NCBI RefSeq assembly: GCF_032813545.1
Contig: NZ_CP136514.1
Coordinates: 62,001-126,000 of the forward strand
Direction of reading: 5' to 3'
From: Nodosilinea sp. E11
GTDB lineage: Bacteria > Cyanobacteriota > Cyanobacteriia > Phormidesmidales > Phormidesmidaceae
DNA: 64,000 nucleotides
The notes under the pieces were generated by a model. The model did not search any database. It was not told the origin of the DNA and saw only the letters and a list, made by a program, of their open reading frames with translations. Each line of letters begins with the position of its first letter. Positions within the stretch are counted from its first letter, which is position 1. Positions 34,952 through 43,500 of the stretch are shown piece after piece. The translations under genes and the position numbers were made by a program.

Positions 34952-35848
34952 ATGGATGTATCGGCCTTGCAGCTCTTTGTGGAGGTCATGAACCAGGGCA
35001 GCTTTGCGGCTGTAGCGCGAGATCGCAATCTAGACCCCTCATCAGTTTCCCGAGCGATCGCGGGGCTAGAAGCTGAACTCGGCGTGCGGCTCTTTCAACG
35101 CACCACCCGCCAGCTGTCCCCCACCGAGGCCGGAACCACCTATTTTGAGCGCATCGAACCGCTGCTAGCCGAGATGCAGCAAGCCATTGACATCATCACG
35201 GACGTTTCTAGAAAGCCTCGGGGAACCCTTCGCGTCACGGCTTCTGTTTCCTTTGGGCACCACTGCATTGTGCCACTGCTTCCGGCATTAGCTGCACAAT
35301 ATCCTGATCTCACCGTCGATCTCTGGTTGACTGATACGGTAGTTGATCTGGTGGCTGACCGCATTGATGTTGCCGTGCGCCTCGGAGTCCTGGCGGATTC
35401 TACCCTGGTGGCCCAACGGTTAATGCCCACCCAATATGCAGTCTGTGCAAGTCCGGTTTATCTTAAGCGATCGCACTCCTTACAGCAGTCAATGGATTTG
35501 GCCAATCACAATTGTTTGCTATTCCCCCTCGCCGGATTTCGCTCGCGGTGGCTGTTGAAGGATCAGACCGGACAGGTCAGCGAGGTGTCAGTCTCTGGAC
35601 GTACCGTAATTTCAAGTGCGATTGCTTTGCAGCAATGTGCGATCGCGGGGATGGGATTGGCGCTTCTACCCAAGTGGTTAGTGGATGTCGATGTGCAGGC
35701 AGGTACCCTTATCAACGTGTTTCCAGACTATGAGGTGACGGCAACAAATTTCAGCACCGCCGCTTGGTTGGTCTATCCGTCCCGTGCCTATATGCCCCTT
35801 AAAGTTCGCGCATTCATAAATTTTCTAAAGCAGTCTGTCTCAGGCTAA
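34952..35848 (+). CDS. LysR-family transcriptional regulator
   Basis: 298 aa. N-terminal winged helix-turn-helix: ALQLFVEVMNQGSFAAVARD, then SSVSRAIAGLEAELGVRLFQ. The effector-binding domain follows (about 90-295), with PRGTLRVTASVSFG, VDLWLTDTVVDLVADRIDVA and GMGLALLPKWLV. This subgroup resembles regulators of adjacent dehydrogenases. It is divergent from the oxidoreductase and probably controls it and itself. The effector is unknown. Confidence 0.92.
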   Translation: MDVSALQLFVEVMNQGSFAAVARDRNLDPSSVSRAIAGLEAELGVRLFQRTTRQLSPTEAGTTYFERIEPLLAEMQQAIDIITDVSRKPRGTLRVTASVSFGHHCIVPLLPALAAQYPDLTVDLWLTDTVVDLVADRIDVAVRLGVLADSTLVAQRLMPTQYAVCASPVYLKRSHSLQQSMDLANHNCLLFPLAGFRSRWLLKDQTGQVSEVSVSGRTVISSAIALQQCAIAGMGLALLPKWLVDVDVQAGTLINVFPDYEVTATNFSTAAWLVYPSRAYMPLKVRAFINFLKQSVSG

Positions 35849-35885
35849 ATGAGCGATAGTCTGCGTATTGTGATACGAAGCTAAA

Positions 35886-37190
35886 TCGGGATAGGGAGAA
35901 TCCTCACGAATCCCCCCCTCCCACACCACCCATCGTGCGGCTCCGCAATGGGCGGTTCTCAACCTAACTGCTAGACGAATTAGCAGACTTCTCATCGTAA
36001 CCCTGGGCTTTCATCCAGAGGTCACGAATCGAGATCAATCCCTGCTGTGCTAACCACTCATTGGTCATCCCCGTCTGCGTCGCCAGCGTCCGTGACAACC
36101 GCCAATAGCCCTTCCGGCTCAAGCCAGTTGAAAAAGCGTGTTGTCTCGGGGTTCCCAGCTTGAGCAGGTTGCCAATGCGCGTCCTCGGTCTGCGCCACTG
36201 TTTCCAATAACACATCCGAATTCGACGCCTTAGCCACCCATCTAACTCGGGAATTGGCCCATACCGCTGGGAAATCCCAAAGTAGCCCATCCAACCCCGC
36301 AGGTAGAGGCTGATCCGCTTCAGCCGGTATTCCATCGACACTCGCCACCGCCGCGAAGTCAACCCCCGCAAGCGGTGCTTGAAGTCCTGGAAAGCTCGCT
36401 CAGACCAAACAATGCGGATTCCCTGGAACGTAAAGCTCAGGTACTCCAATCGCTCAATCCGACAAACCCGACTTTTCTGCGGATTCACCTTGAGTCTTAG
36501 CACCTGGGTCAGATAGCGAGTCACGCTCGCCATCACCCGCTGGCCCGCACGCGGTGTTTTGACCAGAATAACCAGGTCGTCCACATAGCGGGCAAAACGG
36601 TGGCCTCGGCGCTTCAACTCCTGGTCGAGGTCATCCAGCAGAATGTTGGCGAGCAACGGCGATAGGGGTGACCCTTGCGGGGTTCCCCACTCCGTTGTCT
36701 GAACCACGCCCTCGACCATCACCCCGGCTCGCAGGTATCGACCTATCAAGCCTAGCAAGGTCTTATCCCGCACCTTGCGGGCCACCCTCGCCATCAAAAC
36801 ATCGTGGTTCACGGTGTCGAAGAACTTTTCCAAGTCCAAATCCATCACCCCCCGATATCCTTGCTTGACGTAGTCCTTTACCTGTTTAATCGCGCCGTGG
36901 GCACTGCGCTGCGGACGACAACCAAAGCTGAACTCGGAAAACTCCGGGTCAAACATTGGCGTCAGCACTTGTGAGATGGCTTGTTGGATCACCCGGTCTA
37001 GGACTGTGGGCACGCCCAACAAGCGCTCGCCCTTCCCCCCTGGCTTGGGGATTACGACCCGTCGCACCGGAGCGGGGCGGTAGCGTCCATCTCGTAAGGA
37101 TTGGCGAATCTCGGCCCAGTGAAGCCGGGCGTAGGCGGCAAAGTCGTCCAGCAACATCCCGTCAATGCCGGGGGCACCCTGATTGGACTT
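35886..37190 (-). mobile_element. Group II intron, 5'-truncated
   Basis: On the minus strand the 3' part is intact: domain V at 35926-35960 (GAGAACCGCCCATTGCGG and its partner) and a domain VI stem ending near 35886. The reverse transcriptase frame is present, but no domain I-III RNA lies before it. Within a few bases upstream the sequence becomes a GntR regulator gene. This fits an incomplete retrotransposition event or a later deletion. Confidence 0.7.
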
Positions 37191-37214
37191 CACAGGTAGC
37201 TTGGGCAGCGTCAT
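35964..37214 (-). CDS. Group II intron reverse transcriptase/maturase, N-terminally truncated
   Basis: 416 aa. RT motifs are preserved: SNQGAPGIDGMLLDDF, SFGCRPQRSAHGAIKQV, GTPQGSPLSPLLANILLDD and the catalytic FARYVDDLVI (YVDD in place of YADD). The maturase domain includes LRGWMGYFGISQRYG. There is no HNH domain. The usual N-terminal extension (about 40-60 residues) is missing: homology starts abruptly at NQGAPG, and the preceding codons come from the joined gntR region. It is probably not mobile because the RNA 5' part is gone. Confidence 0.85.
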   Translation of the reverse strand: MTLPKLPVKSNQGAPGIDGMLLDDFAAYARLHWAEIRQSLRDGRYRPAPVRRVVIPKPGGKGERLLGVPTVLDRVIQQAISQVLTPMFDPEFSEFSFGCRPQRSAHGAIKQVKDYVKQGYRGVMDLDLEKFFDTVNHDVLMARVARKVRDKTLLGLIGRYLRAGVMVEGVVQTTEWGTPQGSPLSPLLANILLDDLDQELKRRGHRFARYVDDLVILVKTPRAGQRVMASVTRYLTQVLRLKVNPQKSRVCRIERLEYLSFTFQGIRIVWSERAFQDFKHRLRGLTSRRWRVSMEYRLKRISLYLRGWMGYFGISQRYGPIPELDGWLRRRIRMCYWKQWRRPRTRIGNLLKLGTPRQHAFSTGLSRKGYWRLSRTLATQTGMTNEWLAQQGLISIRDLWMKAQGYDEKSANSSSS

Positions 37215-37644
37215 CTAGCTGGTTGTGGAACTGGCGATTGAGATCAACCCATGGCTCATGCTCAGTTGTAGCTTCCATTTGGGTTAATAGAGCGGCAGCC
37301 TGCTGAAGCGCTTGGGGGGTAATTCGAGCAATACTCTTTTTGACGACGAGGGGAATCAAAACCGATCGCAGCTCGTAGACCTCTTCCAGCTCACCCAGGG
37401 TTGGCATACGGACTACGGCTCCTTTAAACGCATCCAGCTCGATCAGACCTTGGGTACTGAGCTCGCGCAGCGCCTCGCGAATGGGCGTAACGCTGACGTT
37501 AAAGGCTTCTGCCAACTCCGACTGCACCAGACGGGTACCGCCAGGCAACTGCCCTAGAAGAATCGCCTGGCGGAGGTGCTCAGTAACGGTGGCATGGGTA
37601 GTGCGGGGAGCTTGCTTGAAACTTCCCAATTGCAGCTTGACCAA
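37190..37644 (-). pseudogene. GntR/FadR-family regulator, C-terminus lost at a group II intron junction
   Basis: About 150 codons remain. The winged helix DNA-binding domain is complete (TVTEHLRQAILLGQLPGGTR, ELAEAFNVSVTPIREALREL), as is the first part of the FCD effector domain (LEEVYELRSVLIPLVVKKSI). At about residue 145 the frame passes into the truncated group II intron, giving a short fused tail ending SGCPRH. The rest of the FCD domain is not found on the far side of the intron. The start is a TTG at 37644; no better start is seen. A truncated DNA-binding protein could still repress. Confidence 0.7.
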
Positions 37645-37977
37645 GGTGGCGGCTCCAAAAGCTAAGGTCTGCCAGGGTAGATCAGCCGCTGTAGTGCCTT
37701 GCAGAAAACACGACTCTGGGCTGTAACCCCAATTACTATGGCATCCTCACAAAGATCTTGCATCATATATGATGCAATCTATATTACGGTTTTGCTCGGG
37801 CGAGGCCAGTATAGTTGCGGCAGATTGAGCAAGCGATGAGCTCCGATCTGCTGTTCGTCAGCGGTTAAGTTTCTGACTAGCCCAATAGTTTGTGTGGTGC
37901 TGTAGGCCTAGGTCTGCGGCGTCGCTGTTGTAGTAGCGAACGGCTTTGTGCCTATGTTTTAATTCCCGGTTTTGTCG
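37645..37977. other. Intergenic region
   Basis: No gene is seen in these 333 bases. An ATCATATATGAT-type palindrome at about 37762-37773 lies upstream of the gntR remnant and may be its operator. Confidence 0.35.
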
Positions 37978-38085
37978 ATGGCCCTCAATGATCTCGAAGA
38001 TGTCCTTGAGGCCCGCTGCCGTACTTTGCTGTCAATGCAACCCGAGATTAAAGCCTTGACCAATTATCACTGGTGGCCCGCATGA
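37978..38085 (+). pseudogene. C-terminal fragment of an IS630-type transposase
   Basis: 36 codons: NDLEDVLEARCRTLLSMQ through ALTNYHWWPA, then stop. The same sequence, nearly identical, forms the C-terminal part of the transposase at the right edge of the window (63374-64000). Only this tail is left here, with no upstream DDE domain. Confidence 0.75.
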
Positions 38086-38159
38086 CAAGTCTAATTATTT
38101 CGGGGGTATGCGATCCGGATTTAGTATGATTTTGCCGTTCTCCCTAAACGTCCCAGTCA

Positions 38160-38385
38160 ATCGAGAGGTTTGGTTGGGATGCTTTGTGTAAAGAGGGGTT
38201 TCACAGGAGATGCAGCTGCGGCATGGTTGCGGCGCGGGCAGCTATGCAGCCGGATTGGGGGCTACTCCCAGTCGCTGGAGCCTCAGCTTTCCTTGGAAAG
38301 CGAACACTCCATCGTAAGCTTGAGATTCGCGCCAACCGTGCCCTTCGTTACGAAGGGCACGCCACTTCCCCAGCTACCTTGCCCC
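38160..38385. repeat. Dispersed degenerate repeat, third copy
   Basis: Shares GGAGATGCAGCTGC and GGTTGCGGCGCGG with 24604-24675, and CTACTCCCAGTCGCTGG, TCAGCTTTCC and ACTCCA blocks with 26715-26905. No reading frame is conserved among the three copies, so they look like decayed copies of a non-coding or long-dead mobile sequence. Confidence 0.55.
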
Positions 38386-38494
38386 CAAATCCAGACTCGT
38401 TGACTAAGACCGGCACCTTGAGATTTTGCTGATTGGTCAGGGTAGTTTTGCCGCTGTCCAAAAAGCCCTTGATGATTGTGACTGGCAGGCCACG
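38377..38494 (-). pseudogene. CobW-family GTPase, N-terminal remnant
   Basis: The frame reads RGLPVTIIKGFLDSGKTTL followed by TNQQNLKVPVLVNESGFGG, matching the start of CobW/COG0523 metallochaperone GTPases (P-loop GFLGSGKTTL, then the VLVNEFG switch). A few residues after the P-loop are deleted and the frame ends soon after. Only this piece of a ~330-aa protein remains. Confidence 0.65.
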
Positions 38495-38655
38495 CTTAGG
38501 GATGGGTGGGGAAGTTATAGGGGGAGAGGTATCGTTTGTAGAGGGGTTTGGGGTCAAGTGTTAGGTATCAGGTCGATACCCGATACCCATTTCCCCTACC
38601 CAAAACCCTTCCCAGCTAGCGTTTGTACCCATACCAGCTCTGAGGTCAGCTCAGC

Positions 38656-40482
38656 TCAGGTTGGTACTGTTGGGGCCTCCAACAGTGACGCTGCCAAGTC
38701 GGCACGGGATGGGGGCCGTTTTAGCAAAATTTCTGAGGCGGGTTGAGGTTTGTCAAACAGGTAGCCCTGGCAAAATTCACACCCCAGCGCTTGCAGAAAC
38801 TGGAGTTGTTCTGGGGTTTCGATGCCTTCGGCAATCACGGACAGCGATAGCTGACTGCTAAGGGCAATGATGGTGTTGATCACCTGGTGGCTGCGGTTGC
38901 CGGTGTGAATCTGCTGCACGAAGGAGCGATCGATTTTTAAGGTATCGATGGGGAAGCGATGTAGGTAGGCCAGGGAGGAATAACCAGTGCCGAAGTCATC
39001 TAGGCTGATTTGAATCTGGCGCGATCGCAGTTGTTCCATCACCGCGATCGCCGCTTCGGCGTCGTTCATCAGGGCACTTTCGGTAACTTCTAGCTTCAGG
39101 CAGGCCGGATTCACCCCGGTGGCGGCCAACATTTGGTCAATGTCGGCTACCAGGGTAGGGCTGTCAAACTGTCGCACCGAGAGATTAACGCTCACGGTTA
39201 AGTCGGGGGCACCCTGCTGGTGCCAGATCCGCAGTTGCTCGCAGGCTTGCCGCAACACCACTAGCCCCACTTGCACCACCAATCCGGTCTCTTCCATACA
39301 GGGAATAAATTCTCCTGGCGGCACCAGATGTCGCTCGGGGTGCTGCCAACGCACTAGGGCTTCAAAGCCAACGATCTGACCGGTGGCCGACCGAATAATG
39401 GGTTGATAGTAGGTGACAAATTCCTGATGCTCCAAGGCCCGTTGCAGGTCAGTTTCCAGGGCAAGACGATGGCGGGTGGCGGTGGTCAACTGGGCATCAA
39501 ACACTTGGTAGCTACCCTTGCCCTGCTGCTTTGCCCGATGCATGGCAGTATCTGCCGCCTGGAGCAGGGTCTCTGGCTGGGCCGTGGCGGTATCGGCCAG
39601 CGCCACCCCCATGCAGACCGACATAAAAAAGTCACAGTTGGCTACCCGAAAGGGTTTGGCAAAGCTCTCAAATACAGCCTGGGTCCAGCTTTCTAGCAGG
39701 GCCGGGTGATCCAGGTGGTGCAATAGAAAGCAAAACTCATCGCCCCCCATTCGGGCCAACACATCCCCAGGGCGCAGCAGCTGCTGTAGGCGCTGGGCAA
39801 TGGCTTTGAGTAAGTCGTTGCCGACGTCATAGCCAAAGGCCCCATTCACTAACTTAAAGTGGTCGCAGTCTAGATGGGCTAGAGCAACTCCATGATCAGG
39901 CATAGGGGCCGTGATTGCCCCCTCTTTAGACCTGTCCGCAGACTGCAACGCCATCGACGTCGCTTGCAACAATTGGGGGCGACTGGGAAGCTGAGTCAGG
40001 GCATCTGTGTCAATCATCACCTGGAGCTGGGCGGTGCGCTGCTGGACCAAGCTCTCAAGCTCGGCGTTGAAACTCGCTAGCTGCTGGTATTGCTGGCGAA
40101 TACGCAGCATGGAGCGAACTCTGGCCACCAGTTCAACCCGGTTGATGGGCTTGCTGAGAAAGTCATCGGCCCCGGCCTCCAGGCAGCGGCTGAGATCCTG
40201 CTTGGAGTCGAGAGCCGTCACCATGATGATGGGCACGCCGCGCTCCTGGGGCAGAGCCTTGATTTGCCGACATACCGCCATGCCGTCGAGCCCAGGCATC
40301 ATCACATCTAGCAAAATCAGGTCGGGCTGCACAGTGTTGAGGCAGTCCAGGGCGGCCTGGCCATTACTCACGTAATGCAGGATGTAGCCCTGAACGCTGA
40401 GCATGGCCTCAATAACATCAAAATTGTCGGGTTCATCATCCACCACCAAGAGGGTGGGAGGTGCGGTGGAAGGTAAGGCCAT
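38656..40482 (-). CDS. Response regulator with GGDEF and EAL domains (c-di-GMP turnover)
   Basis: 608 aa. Receiver domain at about 10-130, with phospho-Asp in DLILLDVMMPGLDGM. GGDEF domain at about 160-335, with intact RMGGDEFCFLL. EAL domain at about 345-600, with FEALVRWQHPERHL, SLDDFGTGYSSLAYL and AEGIETPEQLQ. All metal and catalytic residues that can be checked are present, so it may both make and degrade cyclic di-GMP. It lies 74 bp downstream of the giant hybrid kinase and is almost certainly its partner, phosphorylated through the receiver domain. The C-terminus ends with a short Ala/Pro tail. Confidence 0.93.
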   Translation of the reverse strand: MALPSTAPPTLLVVDDEPDNFDVIEAMLSVQGYILHYVSNGQAALDCLNTVQPDLILLDVMMPGLDGMAVCRQIKALPQERGVPIIMVTALDSKQDLSRCLEAGADDFLSKPINRVELVARVRSMLRIRQQYQQLASFNAELESLVQQRTAQLQVMIDTDALTQLPSRPQLLQATSMALQSADRSKEGAITAPMPDHGVALAHLDCDHFKLVNGAFGYDVGNDLLKAIAQRLQQLLRPGDVLARMGGDEFCFLLHHLDHPALLESWTQAVFESFAKPFRVANCDFFMSVCMGVALADTATAQPETLLQAADTAMHRAKQQGKGSYQVFDAQLTTATRHRLALETDLQRALEHQEFVTYYQPIIRSATGQIVGFEALVRWQHPERHLVPPGEFIPCMEETGLVVQVGLVVLRQACEQLRIWHQQGAPDLTVSVNLSVRQFDSPTLVADIDQMLAATGVNPACLKLEVTESALMNDAEAAIAVMEQLRSRQIQISLDDFGTGYSSLAYLHRFPIDTLKIDRSFVQQIHTGNRSHQVINTIIALSSQLSLSVIAEGIETPEQLQFLQALGCEFCQGYLFDKPQPASEILLKRPPSRADLAASLLEAPTVPT

Positions 40483-40556
40483 GAGATTAAATCGAGTGGC
40501 TAGCTAAGTGTTGGAGAATACTGGGTAGTATCGGTACCGCGACCCTGCTGTGGGCT

Positions 40557-43500
40557 TTAGGGGCTGGGTTTCGGGTGTTGGGTTTCAGGAATTGGGAGGG
40601 GGATGCTGGAGGTCTGCGGGATCAGTGTCTGGATGATCTCGACCAGTTGCTTGAGCCGAACCGGCTTACTCAAATATTCGGTTGCGCCAGCGGCCAGGCA
40701 GCGATCGCGATCGCCGGGCATGGCCAACGAGGTCAGGGCAATCACCGGTACCTCATCTAGGCTCGGGTCACGGCGAATATGGCCGATCGCCTCCAGGCCA
40801 TCCATCCCTGGCATCTGGATATCCATCAAAATCAGATCGGGCCTGAGGTGCTGGAGGTAGTCAAGGGCTTCCTGCCCGTTGTAGGCGATTTCAACCCGAT
40901 AGTTCTTGGCCTGTAAATAGCTCACGATGGTACTAATGTTGGCTTCATTGTCTTCGGCCAGCAAAATTAGCGGTGCTGGGGCAGAAGTAGTTGCCGGTGA
41001 GGGTGTCTCAAGGGAAGCGATAGACGCCGGCTCCGGGGAGGGAATCGCCGCTCCACAGGGAAGAGCAAAGGTAAAGCAGCTGCCCACCCCCACATCACTG
41101 GTGAGCCCCACCCGCCCTTGGTGCAGCTCCACAATGCGCTTGACCAAGGCCAACCCCAGCCCGGTGCCCTGGTACTGCCGGTTGAGGGCACTGTCTACCT
41201 GCACAAAGGGTTGAAACAGACGCTGCTGCTCTGCGGGGGTAATGCCAATGCCGGTGTCGGTCACTGCAAATTGCAGGTAGGCAGGGGCTGCTGAGGATAG
41301 CGTGGGCTCAAGGGGGGTGACCTCAAGGGTGATTTGACCCCCCTCGGGGGTGAATTTCACCGCGTTGTTGAGCAGATTGATTAGCACTTGCCGAATACGG
41401 CGTTCATCTACATATAAAGTGGGCAAATTTGCGGGCAAATTTAGGGTGAGTTGAATGCGTTTGTGTAGGGCGAGTTGTTTAATAAACGCCAGGCTAGAGT
41501 GACACAGAGGAGCGATCGCCGTGGGAGCGCAGTCCAGTTCTACCTGGCCGGCTTCAATCTTGGCCACATCTAGCACATCGTTGATCAGCTCCAGCAGGTG
41601 TGAGCCACTGCGCTCAACGGTTTTAAGCGCCTTGAGTTGTTTGGCATTGACCGGGCCAAATACATCCTTCTCTTGCAGCGCTTCTGTCATGCCCAGGATG
41701 GCATTGAGGGGGGTGCGCAGTTCGTGGCTCATGTTGGCCAAAAATTCATCTTTGAGGCGGGTGGCGCGGATCAGTTCCTCGTTGCGTTGGGTGAGTTGGG
41801 CTTGGGCCTGTTGCCGTTCGGTGAGTTCCTGCTGTAATTGATCAAATAAATAGGATTGCTGAATGGCGATCGCCAGTTGGTTGGCAATCTGTTGCAAAAG
41901 CTGAGCTTCCTCCGGCTGCCAGACCCGTCGGGTGTGGCAGGCATGAACCACTAGCACCCCCCACAGTTTATTGCTGTCTGCGGGGGACACCCAGCGATGA
42001 TCTTCTGGACTGCGTAGTTCTTGGAGAATTGGGGCGACCATTTTGGACTGAATTTGCCCGGCCTGGGAATAGTCCACCAAACAATCGGTCCAGATGTCAT
42101 CCATCACGTCGGGCACAATCCGGGGCTGCCCTTGCCAATAGCGTTCTAGAATATCTTGGGACCAGGTTTCATCCTCCCAATGCATAGCTTTGAGTCGGGG
42201 GAGATCCGGGGCGACGGCTTCTTCAACAATGTGGCTTTGGCCATTGGGGCAAACCTGAAACACAATCACCCGATCGCCCTGGAGCAACTCCTGTACCTGC
42301 TGGGTGGCGATCTCCAACAGTTCTGGCAAATCCAAGGACTGTCGAATCTGTCGCAGAATCAGTTCTAGGGCCGTTTGCTGCCGCAGTTGTTGGGTGATTT
42401 TGGCCTCTGCCTGTTGCCGCTCTCGCAACTCCGTCTGAACCTGCTTATACAGGCTGGCCTGCTGAATGGCGATCGCCAACTGATTGGCAATTTGTTGCAA
42501 TAAGTCAACTTCCCAATGTAGCCATTGGCGGCAGGTCTCATTCTGATAAATGGCCAGGAGTCCCCAAAGGGTTTCCCCTGAAAAGATCGGGGCAATAGCG
42601 AAGGCTTTGGCTTGAAACTGTTCTAGAAGTTCAATATGACAGGATTGAAGGTCCGCCTGGTAGATATCTGGAATAACAAAGGCTTCGTGGTTTTGAAATC
42701 GCCCCCCCTGGGTTTCCTGAAGATAGGTATCTTCCCAGACTTTCTGAATACCAGGGTTCATCAGTTTGACCCAGGGCTCATGCACAGATTCAGCAATAAA
42801 GTCACCGCTCCAATCGGGACGAAACTGATACACAGCCACCCGATCGGCTTGCAGTGTGTGCTGCATTTGCTCAACAGCAGTATTTAGAATGGCCCTCAGG
42901 TCTAAGGACTGACGAATCCGTTGGGTGATCTCCCGCAGCACGGTTTCCCGTTCGGTCTGCTGACGCAAGGTTTGCTCGGCTTGCTTGCGAACGGTGATGT
43001 CTTGGGAGGTGCCGACAACACCGATGATAGTCCCGGCTCCGTCCCGGAGGGGCAGTTTGTTGGTTTCTACCCACCGTGGTTCACTCCCGGCTGGGGTGAT
43101 GGTTTCTTCAATGCCTAGCCTGGCAATGCCTGACGTGACTACCTGAAGACTGTCAGCGGTGTAGCTTTCGGCTTCCGCCTGGGGCAAGCCGAGGTCAAAA
43201 TTGTTTTTGCCGAGCACATCGGCAGGCTCGGCAAACCCAGCGGCGGTGGCAAAGGCCTGGTTGCAGCCCAGAATCACCGACTGCCGATCTTTCCAAAAGA
43301 CCGACAGGGGCACAGTATTTAGAACGGTTTGCAACAATTGCTGAGAGTCTTGCAGGGCCGTTTCGTAGCCTTTGCGATCGCTAATATCCACCACCACACA
43401 CACGCAGCTTTCGTCTTCACGAGACAGCATCGCCACCCCAATCAGCACTGGAACCCAATGCCCGTCTTTATGGCGGTAGACTTTTTCCCACGGATCAATG

